From positions 121,778-185,777 of the forward strand of contig NZ_JACIDF010000008.1 in NCBI RefSeq assembly GCF_014196195.1: a DNA stretch of 64,000 bases, written 5' to 3'. Source of the DNA: Anoxybacteroides rupiense (lineage in GTDB: Bacteria; Bacillota; Bacilli; Bacillales; Anoxybacillaceae). The notes under the pieces were generated by a model that made no database searches, was not told the DNA's origin, and saw nothing but the letters and a program-made list of their open reading frames with translations. Shown one piece after another: positions 36,132 through 44,376 of this stretch. Position 1 is the first letter of the stretch; each line of letters starts with the position of its first letter. The position numbers and the translations under genes were made by a program.

Positions 36132-36249
36132 TATAATAGTACTATTATCTTAATCTAATGAATGATTCACTACTTGGCATCCGACCAGCCAGCATCTAAA
36201 GCTTATCTATCAAAAATGATATTGGTTCAGCCTAGCCAAGCGAATCATT
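36132..36249 (+). promoter_or_regulatory. Promoter palindrome and structured leader of the GGDEF gene
   Basis: TATAAT (36132-36137) begins a 16-bp perfect palindrome, ATAATAGTACTATTAT (36133-36148). Downstream, AATGATTC (36161-36168) pairs with GAATCATT (36242-36249), and inside it CTTGGC (36173-36178) with GCCAAG (36235-36240), making a closed leader fold of about 90 nt. It lies about 105 bases before the GTG start. A separate AATCCCC/GGGGATT stem lies at 35960-35993. Confidence 0.45.
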
Positions 36250-36353
36250 GACCTAGTATGCCACCTGTTTTACATTGAACATCCAGGCACATTCCGGAAT
36301 ATAAAACAATTTGATAGTAAAAAAGACCCCAAGACAAAGGGAGGGGATGCTAA

Positions 36354-37556
36354 GTGAACAACAAAATAAAAAGCAAATTTTTTCAACTGATTAGCTTTGA
36401 TAGGAAGTTATTAGAAGCAGCCAGTGTGATCAATATTCAACGCATGTATTTATTAAGTTGGATCATGGGAGCCATAAATATCGTGCACATCGCATTTTTT
36501 GGACTTAATGTTCCATCAAGTCCTCAGCATGTTGTCCTCTGGTATCACTCTATTATTACTCTTCATTTGACTATGCTGTTGGCAAATATGATTTTGAGCT
36601 TGATTGCCTTTAAAATAAAAAAGCAAGAAAAAGAAGGAGAGAAGAAAGCTTACTTGATGCAAACGATGTCTATTTTTTTGAATCTCCTTTTTGGCATTCT
36701 GCTTTGTGTAAGTGACCAGCTTGTTACCACTAATATCAACCCTCTACTAACAGCCTGCATAGGAGTCGGTTTGATTTTCTTAATCCCGCCTATCATCGCA
36801 GTTGTCGTTTATGCAGCCACTTTCTTTTTATTTTTTTATATGGTTACATGGACACAGCATGTACCCGAATTGTTGATCCATATTCGAATTAACAGCGTAA
36901 CGGCTACAGGAATGGGATTAGGCATATCGCTGATCCTTTGGAAAAATCATCTGTCTAAGCTGAAGCAAAATCACGTCATCCAAGAGCAACAAAGGAATCT
37001 GGAAGAAAAAAACGAGTCGCTGCAATTTTTAGCTACTCGCGATGCTCTGACCGGTCTTTTCAATCGGATGCATTTTATCGAGCTAGCTAATACGGAAGCT
37101 ATTAAAAATGGGAAGACCAACCAAGAAGCTTGCATTATTATTTTAGATATCGATTTCTTTAAAAAGGTGAATGATGACTTTGGTCATCCTGCAGGCGATC
37201 AAATTTTAAAAGAGCTTTCTGACATTATTCAAGCTACGCTGAAGATCACCGATATTTCTGCCCGCCTTGGCGGGGAGGAATTTATCATTTTGCTTCCCCA
37301 AACCGGCTTACAGCTTGGCAAAGAAATCGCCGAGCAGCTTCGGCAAACGATCGAAGCCCATTCTTTTTCATATGAAGGAAAAACCATCAAAGTTACCGCA
37401 AGCTTCGGTATCGCCAAGCTCAGTCATTCGTTTCACACATGCTATAACGATGCCGATAAAGCGCTTTATATGGCCAAGCAAACGGGACGAAACCGCGTCA
37501 TGGCAGCAGAGTCCCAATCAGCGAGAAATGGGGCATCAACAACAGAACCGCTGTAG
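36354..37556 (+). CDS. Membrane-bound GGDEF diguanylate cyclase
   Basis: 400 residues. The N-terminal 200 residues contain six hydrophobic segments with no recognised sensor family. A short linker coil (about 205-225) leads to a GGDEF domain beginning ATRDALTGLFNRMHF. The active-site loop is ARLGGEEFIILLP (GGEEF near 306-310), with metal Asp in ILDIDFFKKVNDDFGHPAGD, so c-di-GMP synthesis is likely. The position of the inhibitory RxxD site reads KITD, so classical product inhibition is probably absent. I use GTG 36354, with GGGAGGGG 7 bases upstream. It is the synthetic counterpart to the EAL and PilZ genes 10 kb away. Confidence 0.92.
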   Translation: MNNKIKSKFFQLISFDRKLLEAASVINIQRMYLLSWIMGAINIVHIAFFGLNVPSSPQHVVLWYHSIITLHLTMLLANMILSLIAFKIKKQEKEGEKKAYLMQTMSIFLNLLFGILLCVSDQLVTTNINPLLTACIGVGLIFLIPPIIAVVVYAATFFLFFYMVTWTQHVPELLIHIRINSVTATGMGLGISLILWKNHLSKLKQNHVIQEQQRNLEEKNESLQFLATRDALTGLFNRMHFIELANTEAIKNGKTNQEACIIILDIDFFKKVNDDFGHPAGDQILKELSDIIQATLKITDISARLGGEEFIILLPQTGLQLGKEIAEQLRQTIEAHSFSYEGKTIKVTASFGIAKLSHSFHTCYNDADKALYMAKQTGRNRVMAAESQSARNGASTTEPL

Positions 37557-37869
37557 CAAGGAGAGAAAGCAAGCCTTCTATGATTCCAAGTTCACGATGT
37601 TTTTTCCATTTATAGTTATAGTCGTTTTATTCATGACAGGTTATAGACAAAGTCCATTTTGATTTTATCCATAACATCAGAATGGCTTGAAAACGCTTGG
37701 CAAACAAGGAACGGCGCCAAGTGGAGACGTGAAGCGAACAAAAGAAATTCATGCGGGGGCAATCGAGATCAGCGACCAACGATAAATACGTTCATCAACA
37801 GTCTGATGAACCTTTTCATAACCATATGCATACGATGGGTGTTGATGAACGGTAAGGAGGGAAAGAGAA
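37557..37869. other. Spacer with inverted repeats
   Basis: No gene. GTTCATCA (37791-37798) and TGATGAAC (37805-37812) form a short inverted repeat, and GTTGATGAAC recurs near 37842 just before the SDR ribosome binding site. Possibly an operator pair; nothing else seen. Confidence 0.3.
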
Positions 37870-38769
37870 ATGATTCCCGTATATCCATATTACAGTTATG
37901 AAACGGTCTGCAAACAGAAGCCGATCGCGTTTCCGCCTCAGCATCAGCCAAAACAGCCTGGCTTGGAGTATATCATGAATCCCCGGCCTATTTTTGATCA
38001 TCCTGGTTATAAAGGAAGCGGTAAACTGCAAAATAAAGTGGCCATTATTACAGGAGGAGACAGCGGAATCGGGCGAGCGGTAGCCATCGCTTTTGCCAAA
38101 GAAGGAGCCGATGTGGCCATTGCTTACTTAGATGAGCATGAGGATGCCAAAGAGACGAAAGAATATATAGAAAAATACGGGCGGCGTTGTTTACTGCTTT
38201 CTGGCGACCTAAGAGAAGAGCGATTTTGCCATCAGCTTGTTCAAGAAACGATCGATGCTTTTGGCAAGCTGCATATTCTCGTTTTAAATCAAGGGGTGCA
38301 ATATCCGCAACGAAGTATTCTTAACATTTCAAAAGAACAGTTAGAAAATACATTTCGCACTAATATTTTTCCTATGTTTTTCATCACACAAGCAGCCTTG
38401 CCTTATTTAAGGCCGAGCAGCTCTATTATCAGCACAGCCTCTGTTACAGCTTATGAAGGTGAACCGTCATTAGTGGATTATTCGTCAACAAAAGGGGCAG
38501 TTGTATCGTTTACTAGATCGTTAGCACTGCAACTAGTAGAAAAAGGCATACGCGTCAATGCGGTGGCACCCGGCCCCATTTGGACCCCGTTAATCGTTTC
38601 CTCTTTTTCAGCTGACAGAGTCAAAACCTTCGGCACCGATACACCGATGCGTAGAGCCGGACAGCCGTATGAATTAGCTCCGACATACGTTTATCTTGCT
38701 TCCGATGATTCCTCTTATGTCACAGGTCAAGTATTACATGTGAATGGCGGCACCATGACGGAAACATAA
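37870..38769 (+). CDS. SDR family oxidoreductase (YhdF/YhxD-like)
   Basis: 299-residue short-chain dehydrogenase of the long-N-terminus type found among Bacillus general-stress proteins. The leader (about 1-50) is rich in Pro and Tyr and ends LEYIMNPRPIFDHPGYKGS, which is typical. Cofactor loop TGGDSGIGRAVA is near 61-72, NQG near 142 in place of NAG, catalytic Ser in ISTASVTAYEG, and YSSTKGA near 208. The start ATG has AAGGAGG 11 bases upstream. Substrate unknown. Confidence 0.9.
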   Translation: MIPVYPYYSYETVCKQKPIAFPPQHQPKQPGLEYIMNPRPIFDHPGYKGSGKLQNKVAIITGGDSGIGRAVAIAFAKEGADVAIAYLDEHEDAKETKEYIEKYGRRCLLLSGDLREERFCHQLVQETIDAFGKLHILVLNQGVQYPQRSILNISKEQLENTFRTNIFPMFFITQAALPYLRPSSSIISTASVTAYEGEPSLVDYSSTKGAVVSFTRSLALQLVEKGIRVNAVAPGPIWTPLIVSSFSADRVKTFGTDTPMRRAGQPYELAPTYVYLASDDSSYVTGQVLHVNGGTMTET

Positions 38770-38811
38770 GAGGAAATGAGCTAAGCTATGATCTGCTGAC
38801 CTATTTCCTCT
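38769..38811 (+). terminator. Weak terminator after SDR gene
   Basis: AGAGGAAAT (38769-38777) pairs with ATTTCCTCT (38803-38811). It overlaps the last base of the stop codon region, and no long T tract follows. Confidence 0.45.
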
Positions 38812-38870
38812 CTATCTATCAAACAAAGCCGCCGCGGAAGGATGAAAATAACGCGCTTTATAGAATGCTT

Positions 38871-38905
38871 CCCCACTTATACCTTATGCATTGAAGTGGG
38901 GTTTT
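38871..38905 (+). terminator. Hairpin with T tract
   Basis: CCCCACTT (38871-38878) pairs with AAGTGGGG (38894-38901), followed by TTTT. It could terminate read-through from the SDR gene. The text around it (then GAAGATGATAAAA) faintly recalls element B. Confidence 0.5.
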
Positions 38906-39003
38906 CTTGCTTGAAGATGATAAAACCGGTTCCGTGTATTGACTTTTATCCCTTCTCTATTAACCTACTAGCTAATCACGCAACAAAACCGTCTCCTTCT
39001 TTT

Positions 39004-39060
39004 TTAACATCTCCCCCGAGAAGTCTTCTGCCTCCAAATAGAGTGTAGGCGGGAGAAGTT
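39004..39060 (-). repeat. Recurring hairpin element B, copy 5 (inverted)
   Basis: Read on the minus strand: CTTCTCCCGCCTACACTC, then TATTTGGAGGC, GACTTCTCGG and GATGTTAAA. The order of blocks is the same as copies 1-4 but the orientation is opposite. It abuts the stop of the disrupted lipoprotein gene at 39061. Confidence 0.45.
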
Positions 39061-39629
39061 TCATTGAATCATTTCTGTCTTTTCATAATCTGGATTGTGT
39101 ATATAATGATAGATTTTGCCTTGTTCAAGATAAACGATGGAGTAGCGCTGAGCTTCGTTTTTGTTATCATAAGTGGCAAATACGACAATCCCATTGTATG
39201 TTTTGACGCCATCTACATCGATTTCATCAAGCTCCATCCCGCTTGATCCCTTCGTCGCTTGAAACTGATACGTTTTCGGAAAGCCTATATCGTAACGGCG
39301 CATGATGACGCCGCTCCTCTCAGAATCCACCACCCGTACTGCTTGAACCTTTAATAATGCATCCACCGCTTCTTTTGTCATGCTAAGCTGAAGCTGCTTT
39401 TTTAGCTCATCTGGAGTCAATGATGGATTCGTTTGTGTGTTTTCGTTGTGGTTCGTGATATGACCATTTTGGACATCTTGCTGGTTGGTTTGCTCTGCTC
39501 TGAATCTACTACCGTTTCTCTTGTTTTTGAGCCTCCTGCTCTAGCTTCAGGCCCTGATGGTTCCTTATCCGAACAAGCTCCCAGCAAGAAAACGAATAAA
39601 AGAGCAAGCCATTTTTTATTTTTCATCAT
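39061..39629 (-). pseudogene. Frameshifted lipoprotein gene
   Basis: Two frames together make one plausible lipoprotein of about 185 residues. The first (39629 down to about 39510) starts with a signal peptide and lipobox LLGAC (Cys19) and continues through ETVVDSE. The sense then moves to another frame (QTNQQDVQNGHITNHNEN, then TPDELKKQLQLSMTKEAVDA) that runs to the stop at 39061. The frame change falls near 39505-39525. The C-terminal domain (IVFATYDNKNEAQRYSIVYL) resembles small beta-fold lipoproteins of unknown function. It may be a real mutation or a sequence error. Confidence 0.7.
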
Positions 39630-39896
39630 GTCCCCCCTGTAGTTTCATTGATTAATGGAAACAGCAACATAGGAACAATCCCTTTGTATGGAGATTACAA
39701 GATGGCATACACCTTCATCATTTGTAATTATTTTCCACAATCTTATTATAGGTTAGTGTAAATATATGTAAATAGTCATTTTATATTAAATTGCTATTCG
39801 TTTACCTCATCACCCCGTTCTTCTTTCTCCCATTCATAAATTTCCTCCTAGAATCTTTTATAAATATGTTATACTTGTTAAAATGAGGTGTTATCT

Positions 39897-40289
39897 ATGT
39901 GGAAAGAATTTAAAGAGTTTGCAATGCGTGGAAACATTGTTGATTTAGCGATTGGGGTGATTATCGGCGGCGCCTTTAACAAAATCGTTTCTTCCCTTGT
40001 CAACGATATGGTCATGCCGCTGCTCGGTTTACTGCTTGGCGGTCTTGATTTTAGCAGCCTCTCATTTCAATTTGGAAAAGCCAATATAAAATACGGGATG
40101 TTTATCCAAACCATCGTTGATTTTCTCATTGTTGCCTTTTCCATCTTTTTGCTTGTAAAAGGATTAAACAAACTGCATCAACGCAAAAAGCAAGAAAAAA
40201 TAGAAGAACAGCCTGTGTTATCCAAACAAGAGGAGCTGTTGAGCGAAATCCGCGACTTATTGAAGCAACAACAAAGGGAACGAGGATGA
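39897..40289 (+). CDS. mscL: Large-conductance mechanosensitive channel
   Basis: 130-residue MscL: homopentameric channel that opens under membrane tension to release solutes in osmotic downshock. The N-terminal amphipathic helix and TM1 are [20 protein letters not shown] then [19 protein letters not shown]2 is near 62-85, and the C-terminal charged helical bundle ends [21 protein letters not shown] start at ATG 39897 (GAGGTG upstream). Monocistronic with its own terminator. Confidence 0.97.
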   Translation: MWKEFKEFAMRGNIVDLAIGVIIGGAFNKIVSSLVNDMVMPLLGLLLGGLDFSSLSFQFGKANIKYGMFIQTIVDFLIVAFSIFLLVKGLNKLHQRKKQEKIEEQPVLSKQEELLSEIRDLLKQQQRERG

Positions 40290-40291
40290 TC

Positions 40292-40326
40292 GCAGCCAAA
40301 GTCCATTTTGACTTTGGCTGCATCCG
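40292..40326 (+). terminator. Intrinsic terminator of mscL
   Basis: GCAGCCAAAGTC (40292-40303) pairs perfectly with GACTTTGGCTGC (40310-40321), with TTTTT at 40328-40332 after a short gap. It lies directly after the stop codon. Confidence 0.8.
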
Positions 40327-40466
40327 CTTTTTCATCCTCCCTTTTTTTCCTAGCAAACACAATTGCGAGGCCACTAGTGCAGCATAAAAGTGGTTGTCAA
40401 TAGTCTAAAAAGAGACACCCTTTGTTTGCTGCTATCATCCAATGAACATCCCGCTTTTCTGCTGAA

Positions 40467-40560
40467 GTCGGCAAGCCGATTTGCTTGCCGACTAAGCCCC
40501 GCGCAAATAAGGAACGCTTGGTGGGTAAGTTCATTTGCCCACTGGCGTTCCTTGTTTGCG
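40467..40560. other. Tandem perfect hairpins, possible structured RNA or element
   Basis: Hairpin 1: GTCGGCAAGC (40467-40476) with GCTTGCCGAC (40483-40492). Hairpin 2: CGCAAATAAGGAACGC (40502-40517) with 40545-40560 over 16 positions with one G-T, enclosing GTGGG/CCCAC. They are 9 bases apart, lack U-runs, and lie in a spacer with no gene. They could be a small RNA, a processed leader or a REP-like repeat. Confidence 0.45.
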
Positions 40561-40602
40561 GAGGAGGCAGAAAGCTATACAGATATCAGCACAAATGTAC
40601 GG

Positions 40603-40764
40603 TTATAAAAGCCAATAAGCAATAGGAGTGACGATTACAAGAGTAAGAACCGTCCGTTCAACCCAAATGATCAGCAGCTTCGGAATACTAAGCGGAATTT
40701 CTGTGGAAAGAATGCATGGGATCACGGCTGAGAAAATGATAAGGTAAAAATCGCTAGTAATTCT
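40603..40764 (-). pseudogene. Fragment of a small membrane protein gene, no start
   Basis: Directly after hutG, the minus strand reads FYLIIFSAVIPCILSTEIPL, then KLLIIWVERTVLTLVIVTPI and AYWLL, to TAA at 40603-40605. It is clearly membrane-protein-like, but the frame is closed by a TAG just upstream and has no initiation codon. I take it as the 3' remnant of a lost gene (perhaps DUF2798-like; uncertain). Confidence 0.4.
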
Positions 40765-41740
40765 GAGCGATTTCTATCGAATTCCTTCGCTCAAACCCCG
40801 CAAGCGCCTCAGCGCACAAATAGGCGGCTAATGTAATCGTTTTGCGGTTTTCATCGACAGTCGGATTCACTTCAGAAATATCAAAGCTTGTCGTTTTTGG
40901 ATGAGCAACAATCTGACGGATCAGAGCACGGGCGATTTTTGGATCTAACCCAAATGGAGATGGCGCGCTTACTCCTGGGGCTGCGCTGGCGCTGATCGCA
41001 TCCATGCAAAGCGTCAGCATCACGACATCGTATTTTTCGATAAATTGTTCAATCGTCGTATATATTTCTTTGATCCTCTCCCACGTCACCTGTTCCTCTA
41101 ATACATAAACACACCCATACCGCTGAGCGGTTTCAAACAAGGTAGCTGTATTGCCAAAAGGCTGAATTCCGAGACATAAATATCCAGCTTGGCGGTCTGC
41201 ATCTAATATTTGGCGAAACATCGTACCTGATGACGCTCCCTGATCGTAGGGCCGCATATCAAAATGAGCATCTATATTAATGATGCCGATGCTCTTTTCC
41301 GTTCCAGCCGCTTGGCGTACCCCTAAGTAATGCCCGTACGCCGTTTCATGACCTCCCCCAATAATAATCGGAGTGATATGATGCTGTATGAGATGCTGAA
41401 CCGCTTCGCCTAGTTGCTGTTGACTTTGTTCCAGATGATGATCTTCACAGCCAACATTGCCAACATCGAAAACGAATGTCTCGTCAGAAAAATGCCATGG
41501 CAAATTAGCCAATGCTTTTTTTACTTCCACCGGGCCGTAATAAGCTCCGACGCGCCCCTTATTTCGCTTGACACCTTCATCACATTGAAATCCTAATAAA
41601 GCAAATGCTTTTCCACCTGTCATTTTTTCAAGTTCATCTATATTTTTTAGCTGCACACGCTGATGAAATCGAAAGCTGAGCGGATCCGTGCGGCTGTCAA
41701 TCCTTCCTGTCCATGTGCTGCTTTGCGGCTGATGGTACAC
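40754..41740 (-). CDS. hutG: Formimidoylglutamase / arginase-fold ureohydrolase
   Basis: 328-residue member of the arginase/agmatinase superfamily, closest in its motifs to HutG, which cleaves N-formimidoyl-L-glutamate to glutamate and formamide in histidine breakdown. Metal-binding motifs are GGGHETAYGHY near 125, NIDAHFDMRPY near 150 and LTLCMDAISASAAPGVSAP near 240. SFDISEVNP near 290 is the C-terminal family block. No hutP, hutH, hutU or hutI gene is nearby, so it is either an orphan part of the pathway or acts on another guanidino/formimino compound. The upstream spacer shows no clear promoter. Confidence 0.85.
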   Translation of the reverse strand: MYHQPQSSTWTGRIDSRTDPLSFRFHQRVQLKNIDELEKMTGGKAFALLGFQCDEGVKRNKGRVGAYYGPVEVKKALANLPWHFSDETFVFDVGNVGCEDHHLEQSQQQLGEAVQHLIQHHITPIIIGGGHETAYGHYLGVRQAAGTEKSIGIINIDAHFDMRPYDQGASSGTMFRQILDADRQAGYLCLGIQPFGNTATLFETAQRYGCVYVLEEQVTWERIKEIYTTIEQFIEKYDVVMLTLCMDAISASAAPGVSAPSPFGLDPKIARALIRQIVAHPKTTSFDISEVNPTVDENRKTITLAAYLCAEALAGFERRNSIEIAQNY

Positions 41741-42337
41741 TCTCCAACACGTCCTTTCCTAATTAAGGATTTTATCCTCAAAACACTGGAACCTTTTTAG
41801 ATATATTCTCGATATACAGTGCAGTTCCTTCTATTTTTCAAAGTCCCCTACTTCCCAATGAAAGGCAACTAGCAGAGCTGCGCCAGACAGAGTCGTTCTT
41901 CCTGGCGATCATCAGACGGTTATCGCCCGAAAAGTTTCTTGTCTGTTATAAGGCTAACGAATCATTCTTTTCGATCTATCGTTTCTAAAAAAGCTGGCAT
42001 GAAAGAAAGGCAAGCCGCAGAGACTTGCCTTGAACCGCTGGGAAGCAATACAAATAACATATATGTGCAAACGTTAAATGGTATCTATATAGACGGCTGA
42101 ACTAAAATTTTGATTTGGCTTTTTTGAGTCGTTAACGCTTCAAACCCTTTTGGTACAATTGCATCTTAATGAATATAGCTTGTTGTAAATTCGAGAAATA
42201 TTCTGCTTGTTTTTCATCACCATGGCTCTAAACGCTGTTTTCATTTTCCCATTTCAACATACAAGGACTTTACTGGTTCATTCATACAGTTCGTGCTACA
42301 ATAGAAAAGAATATTTTTATGGAAAGGGATGGACTGT
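41741..42337. other. Spacer without a supported gene
   Basis: Between the divergent hutG and hemolysin III genes, I see only a stem AAGGCAAG/CTTGCCTT near 42008-42032. It carries a T-rich flank on the minus strand and has no gene to terminate. No ORF with a ribosome binding site is present. Confidence 0.3.
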
Positions 42338-42982
42338 TTGGCTAGTACGCATACATTTACAAAAACAGAGGAATTTGTTCATGCGATTACTCATGGAATT
42401 GGAGCGATATTAAGCATCGCCGGACTCGTTATTCTTGTTGTAATGTCCGCTATTTATGGAAATGAGTGGCACGTCATTAGCTTTAGCTTATTTGGCAGCA
42501 CCATGCTTATCTTATATTTATCCTCCACCATCAGCCACGGATTGCCAGAAGGAAAAGGAAAACAATTATTTCAGATTTTTGACCACTCCTCCATTTACTT
42601 TTTCATCGCTGGAACCTATACCCCGTTTCTTTTTTTGGCCGTGAAAGGAACAACAGGATGGATTTTGTTTGGAATCGTCTGGGGGCTTGCGGTTGCAGGC
42701 ACAGTTTTTAAATGCTTTTTTGTCACTCGTTTTTTATATACTTCCACCCTTCTCTACATTGTAATGGGCTGGCTCATCATCTTTGCTTGGAAGCCCTTGG
42801 CGGCCAATCTTAGCTCTGAAGGCCTGTTATTTCTCGTATCTGGGGGAGTTTTGTATACGATTGGCGCTATTTTTTACGTATGGAGAGGGGTAAAATTTCA
42901 TCACGCCATTTGGCATCTGTTTGTATTGGCCGGTTCAATCGCTCACTTTTTCGCCGTATTATGTCTGCTTCCTACTATTTAA
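42338..42982 (+). CDS. Hemolysin III / PAQR-family membrane protein (YplQ-like)
   Basis: About 214-residue, seven-helix membrane protein of the hemolysin III/TrhA branch of the PAQR superfamily, linked to membrane fluidity or energetics in bacteria. Hallmarks are EEFVHAITHGIGAILSIAGL at the N terminus, SSTISHGLP (first His group), FQIFDHSSIYFFIAGTYTPF (second) and KFHHAIWHLFVLAGSIAHFF (last His cluster). These are the zinc/hydrolase residues of the superfamily. I start at TTG 42338, with AAAGGG 9 bases upstream; ATG 42329 is too close to that site. Confidence 0.9.
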   Translation: MASTHTFTKTEEFVHAITHGIGAILSIAGLVILVVMSAIYGNEWHVISFSLFGSTMLILYLSSTISHGLPEGKGKQLFQIFDHSSIYFFIAGTYTPFLFLAVKGTTGWILFGIVWGLAVAGTVFKCFFVTRFLYTSTLLYIVMGWLIIFAWKPLAANLSSEGLLFLVSGGVLYTIGAIFYVWRGVKFHHAIWHLFVLAGSIAHFFAVLCLLPTI

Positions 42983-43085
42983 ACAGAGCGCTAAAAATTG
43001 ACCCCATGAATGATGCATATGTTTTGCTTTTTCAAACAAACGCAAAGATAATAAACTTATACAAAATTTGGATAGGGGGATTGCC

Positions 43086-43913
43086 ATGAACAGCATCACA
43101 GACAGCGCTTTATTATCAAATGGGGTAAAAATGCCGTGGCTCGGACTTGGAGTTTATAAAGTGTCAAACGGCGATGAGGTTGTCAAAGCAGTGCGGACAG
43201 CGCTGGAAATCGGCTATCGCCACATCGATACAGCTTCTTTCTATGAAAATGAAGAAGGGGTCGGCCAAGCGATCAAAGAATCCGGAATACCGCGTGAGCA
43301 GCTGTTTATTACAACAAAAGTGTGGAACACAGAACAAGGATATGAAGAAACACTCCAAGCCTTTAAAAGAAGCGCAAACAAACTTGAGCTTGAATACGTG
43401 GATTTATACTTAGTGCATTGGCCAGTGAAAGAAACATATAAAGAAACATACAGAGCCTTAGAAAAGCTGTATAAAGAGGGATTTGTTCGCGCGATTGGCG
43501 TGAGCAATTTCCACATTCATCATTTAGAGAACTTAATGACCGACTGTGAAATTAAACCAATGGTCAATCAAGTGGAATATCACCCTCGATTGACACAACA
43601 AGAGCTTCATGCTTTTTGCCGAAAGCATCAGATTCAGCTGGAAGCATGGTCTCCGCTCATGCGCGGCGTTTTGCTAGAAGAGCCGATTCTGGTCGACATT
43701 GCCAATAAATATGGCAAATCACCGGCACAAGTTATTCTGCGCTGGGACTTGCAAAATCAAGTGGTCACAATTCCGAAATCCGTCACACCTCAACGAATAA
43801 AAGAAAATGCCGAAATCTTTGATTTCGAACTGACAGCTGAAGAAATGGAACGGATTCACTCACTAAACCAAAACAAACGAATCGGCAAAAACCCAAACGA
43901 TTTCGACCTTTAA
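43086..43913 (+). CDS. Aldo/keto reductase (YvgN/YtbE-like)
   Basis: 275-residue monomeric NADPH aldo/keto reductase, of the 2,5-diketo-D-gluconate reductase/glyoxal reductase type that removes reactive aldehydes. Catalytic residues are Asp in YRHIDTASFYENE with Tyr in FYENE, Lys in FITTKVWNTEQG and His in YLVHWPV. The C-terminal cofactor block is VTIPKSVTPQRIKENAEIFDF. I start at ATG 43086, with AGGGGG 7 bases upstream. A strong terminator follows at 43933. Confidence 0.94.
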   Translation: MNSITDSALLSNGVKMPWLGLGVYKVSNGDEVVKAVRTALEIGYRHIDTASFYENEEGVGQAIKESGIPREQLFITTKVWNTEQGYEETLQAFKRSANKLELEYVDLYLVHWPVKETYKETYRALEKLYKEGFVRAIGVSNFHIHHLENLMTDCEIKPMVNQVEYHPRLTQQELHAFCRKHQIQLEAWSPLMRGVLLEEPILVDIANKYGKSPAQVILRWDLQNQVVTIPKSVTPQRIKENAEIFDFELTAEEMERIHSLNQNKRIGKNPNDFDL

Positions 43914-43932
43914 GTCCCCCCTTTAACAACTC

Positions 43933-43969
43933 TCTCCCACCCGGATTGCAGAGGTGGGAGATTTTTTTG
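43933..43969 (+). terminator. Intrinsic terminator after aldo/keto reductase
   Basis: TCTCCCACC (43933-43941) pairs with GGTGGGAGA (43953-43961), followed by seven Ts. The arms have the same C-rich/G-rich text as element B but lack its tail. Confidence 0.85.
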
Positions 43970-43972
43970 AGC

Positions 43973-44136
43973 CGTTCAATTCCTTATAGTTAAGATACAA
44001 ACATCGATGGCCGATGGCGAATTAGAATCGATTCTCGACGTTCAATTCCTCATAGTTAAGATACAAACCCGGATGGAGAGGTTTACCACGAATTAATGAC
44101 GATGGACGTTCAATTCCTCATAGTTAAGATACAAAC
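43973..44136 (-). CRISPR. Orphan CRISPR array: three repeats, two spacers
   Basis: Three 30-base repeats at 43973-44002, 44039-44068 and 44107-44136. Read on the minus strand they begin GTTTGTATCTTAAC, pass CTATGAGG and end AATTGAACG. Spacers are 36 bases (44003-44038) and 38 bases (44069-44106), normal for type I-B arrays of thermophilic Bacillaceae, whose repeats share the CTATGAGGAATTGAA core. The first repeat (43973) has one change (T for C), as expected of the leader-distal end, so transcription is leftward from a leader at 44137-44320. No cas gene is in the window. Confidence 0.92.
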
Positions 44137-44302
44137 CCCAAAAATGATGATGAAATCAGCATTTGGAAAATGGATGCAATGTTATTATAAGCTTGTCTTA
44201 AAATTCGAGCAACAATTTCTTTGCTTGATCGCTGTAGGAGTTTTGGCTACTAGAAATATGTCGTCGATCCCCGGGATTTTTGCACAACTGAAGGTCGACG
44301 AC
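44137..44302 (-). promoter_or_regulatory. CRISPR leader with promoter and hairpin
   Basis: On the minus strand TTGCTC (44207-44212), a 17-base spacer and TATAAT (44184-44189) give a promoter firing into the repeats. Further upstream GTCGTCGA (44260-44267) pairs with TCGACGAC (44295-44302). The leader is AT-rich. A 10-base text GTCGTCGATC from its arm recurs near 59713-59722. Confidence 0.6.
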
Positions 44303-44376
44303 TTTATTTTTTTGCATGGATGTTGTCGCTACTATATACGAGGAAAATAATCATTTGAAATTGTTTACTCATTTGC

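Noticed and set aside
40126..40374. 82-codon minus-strand frame with hydrophobic segments, opposite mscL
   Set aside because: Hydrophobicity follows from the antisense of a membrane gene; most of it overlaps mscL and its terminator.
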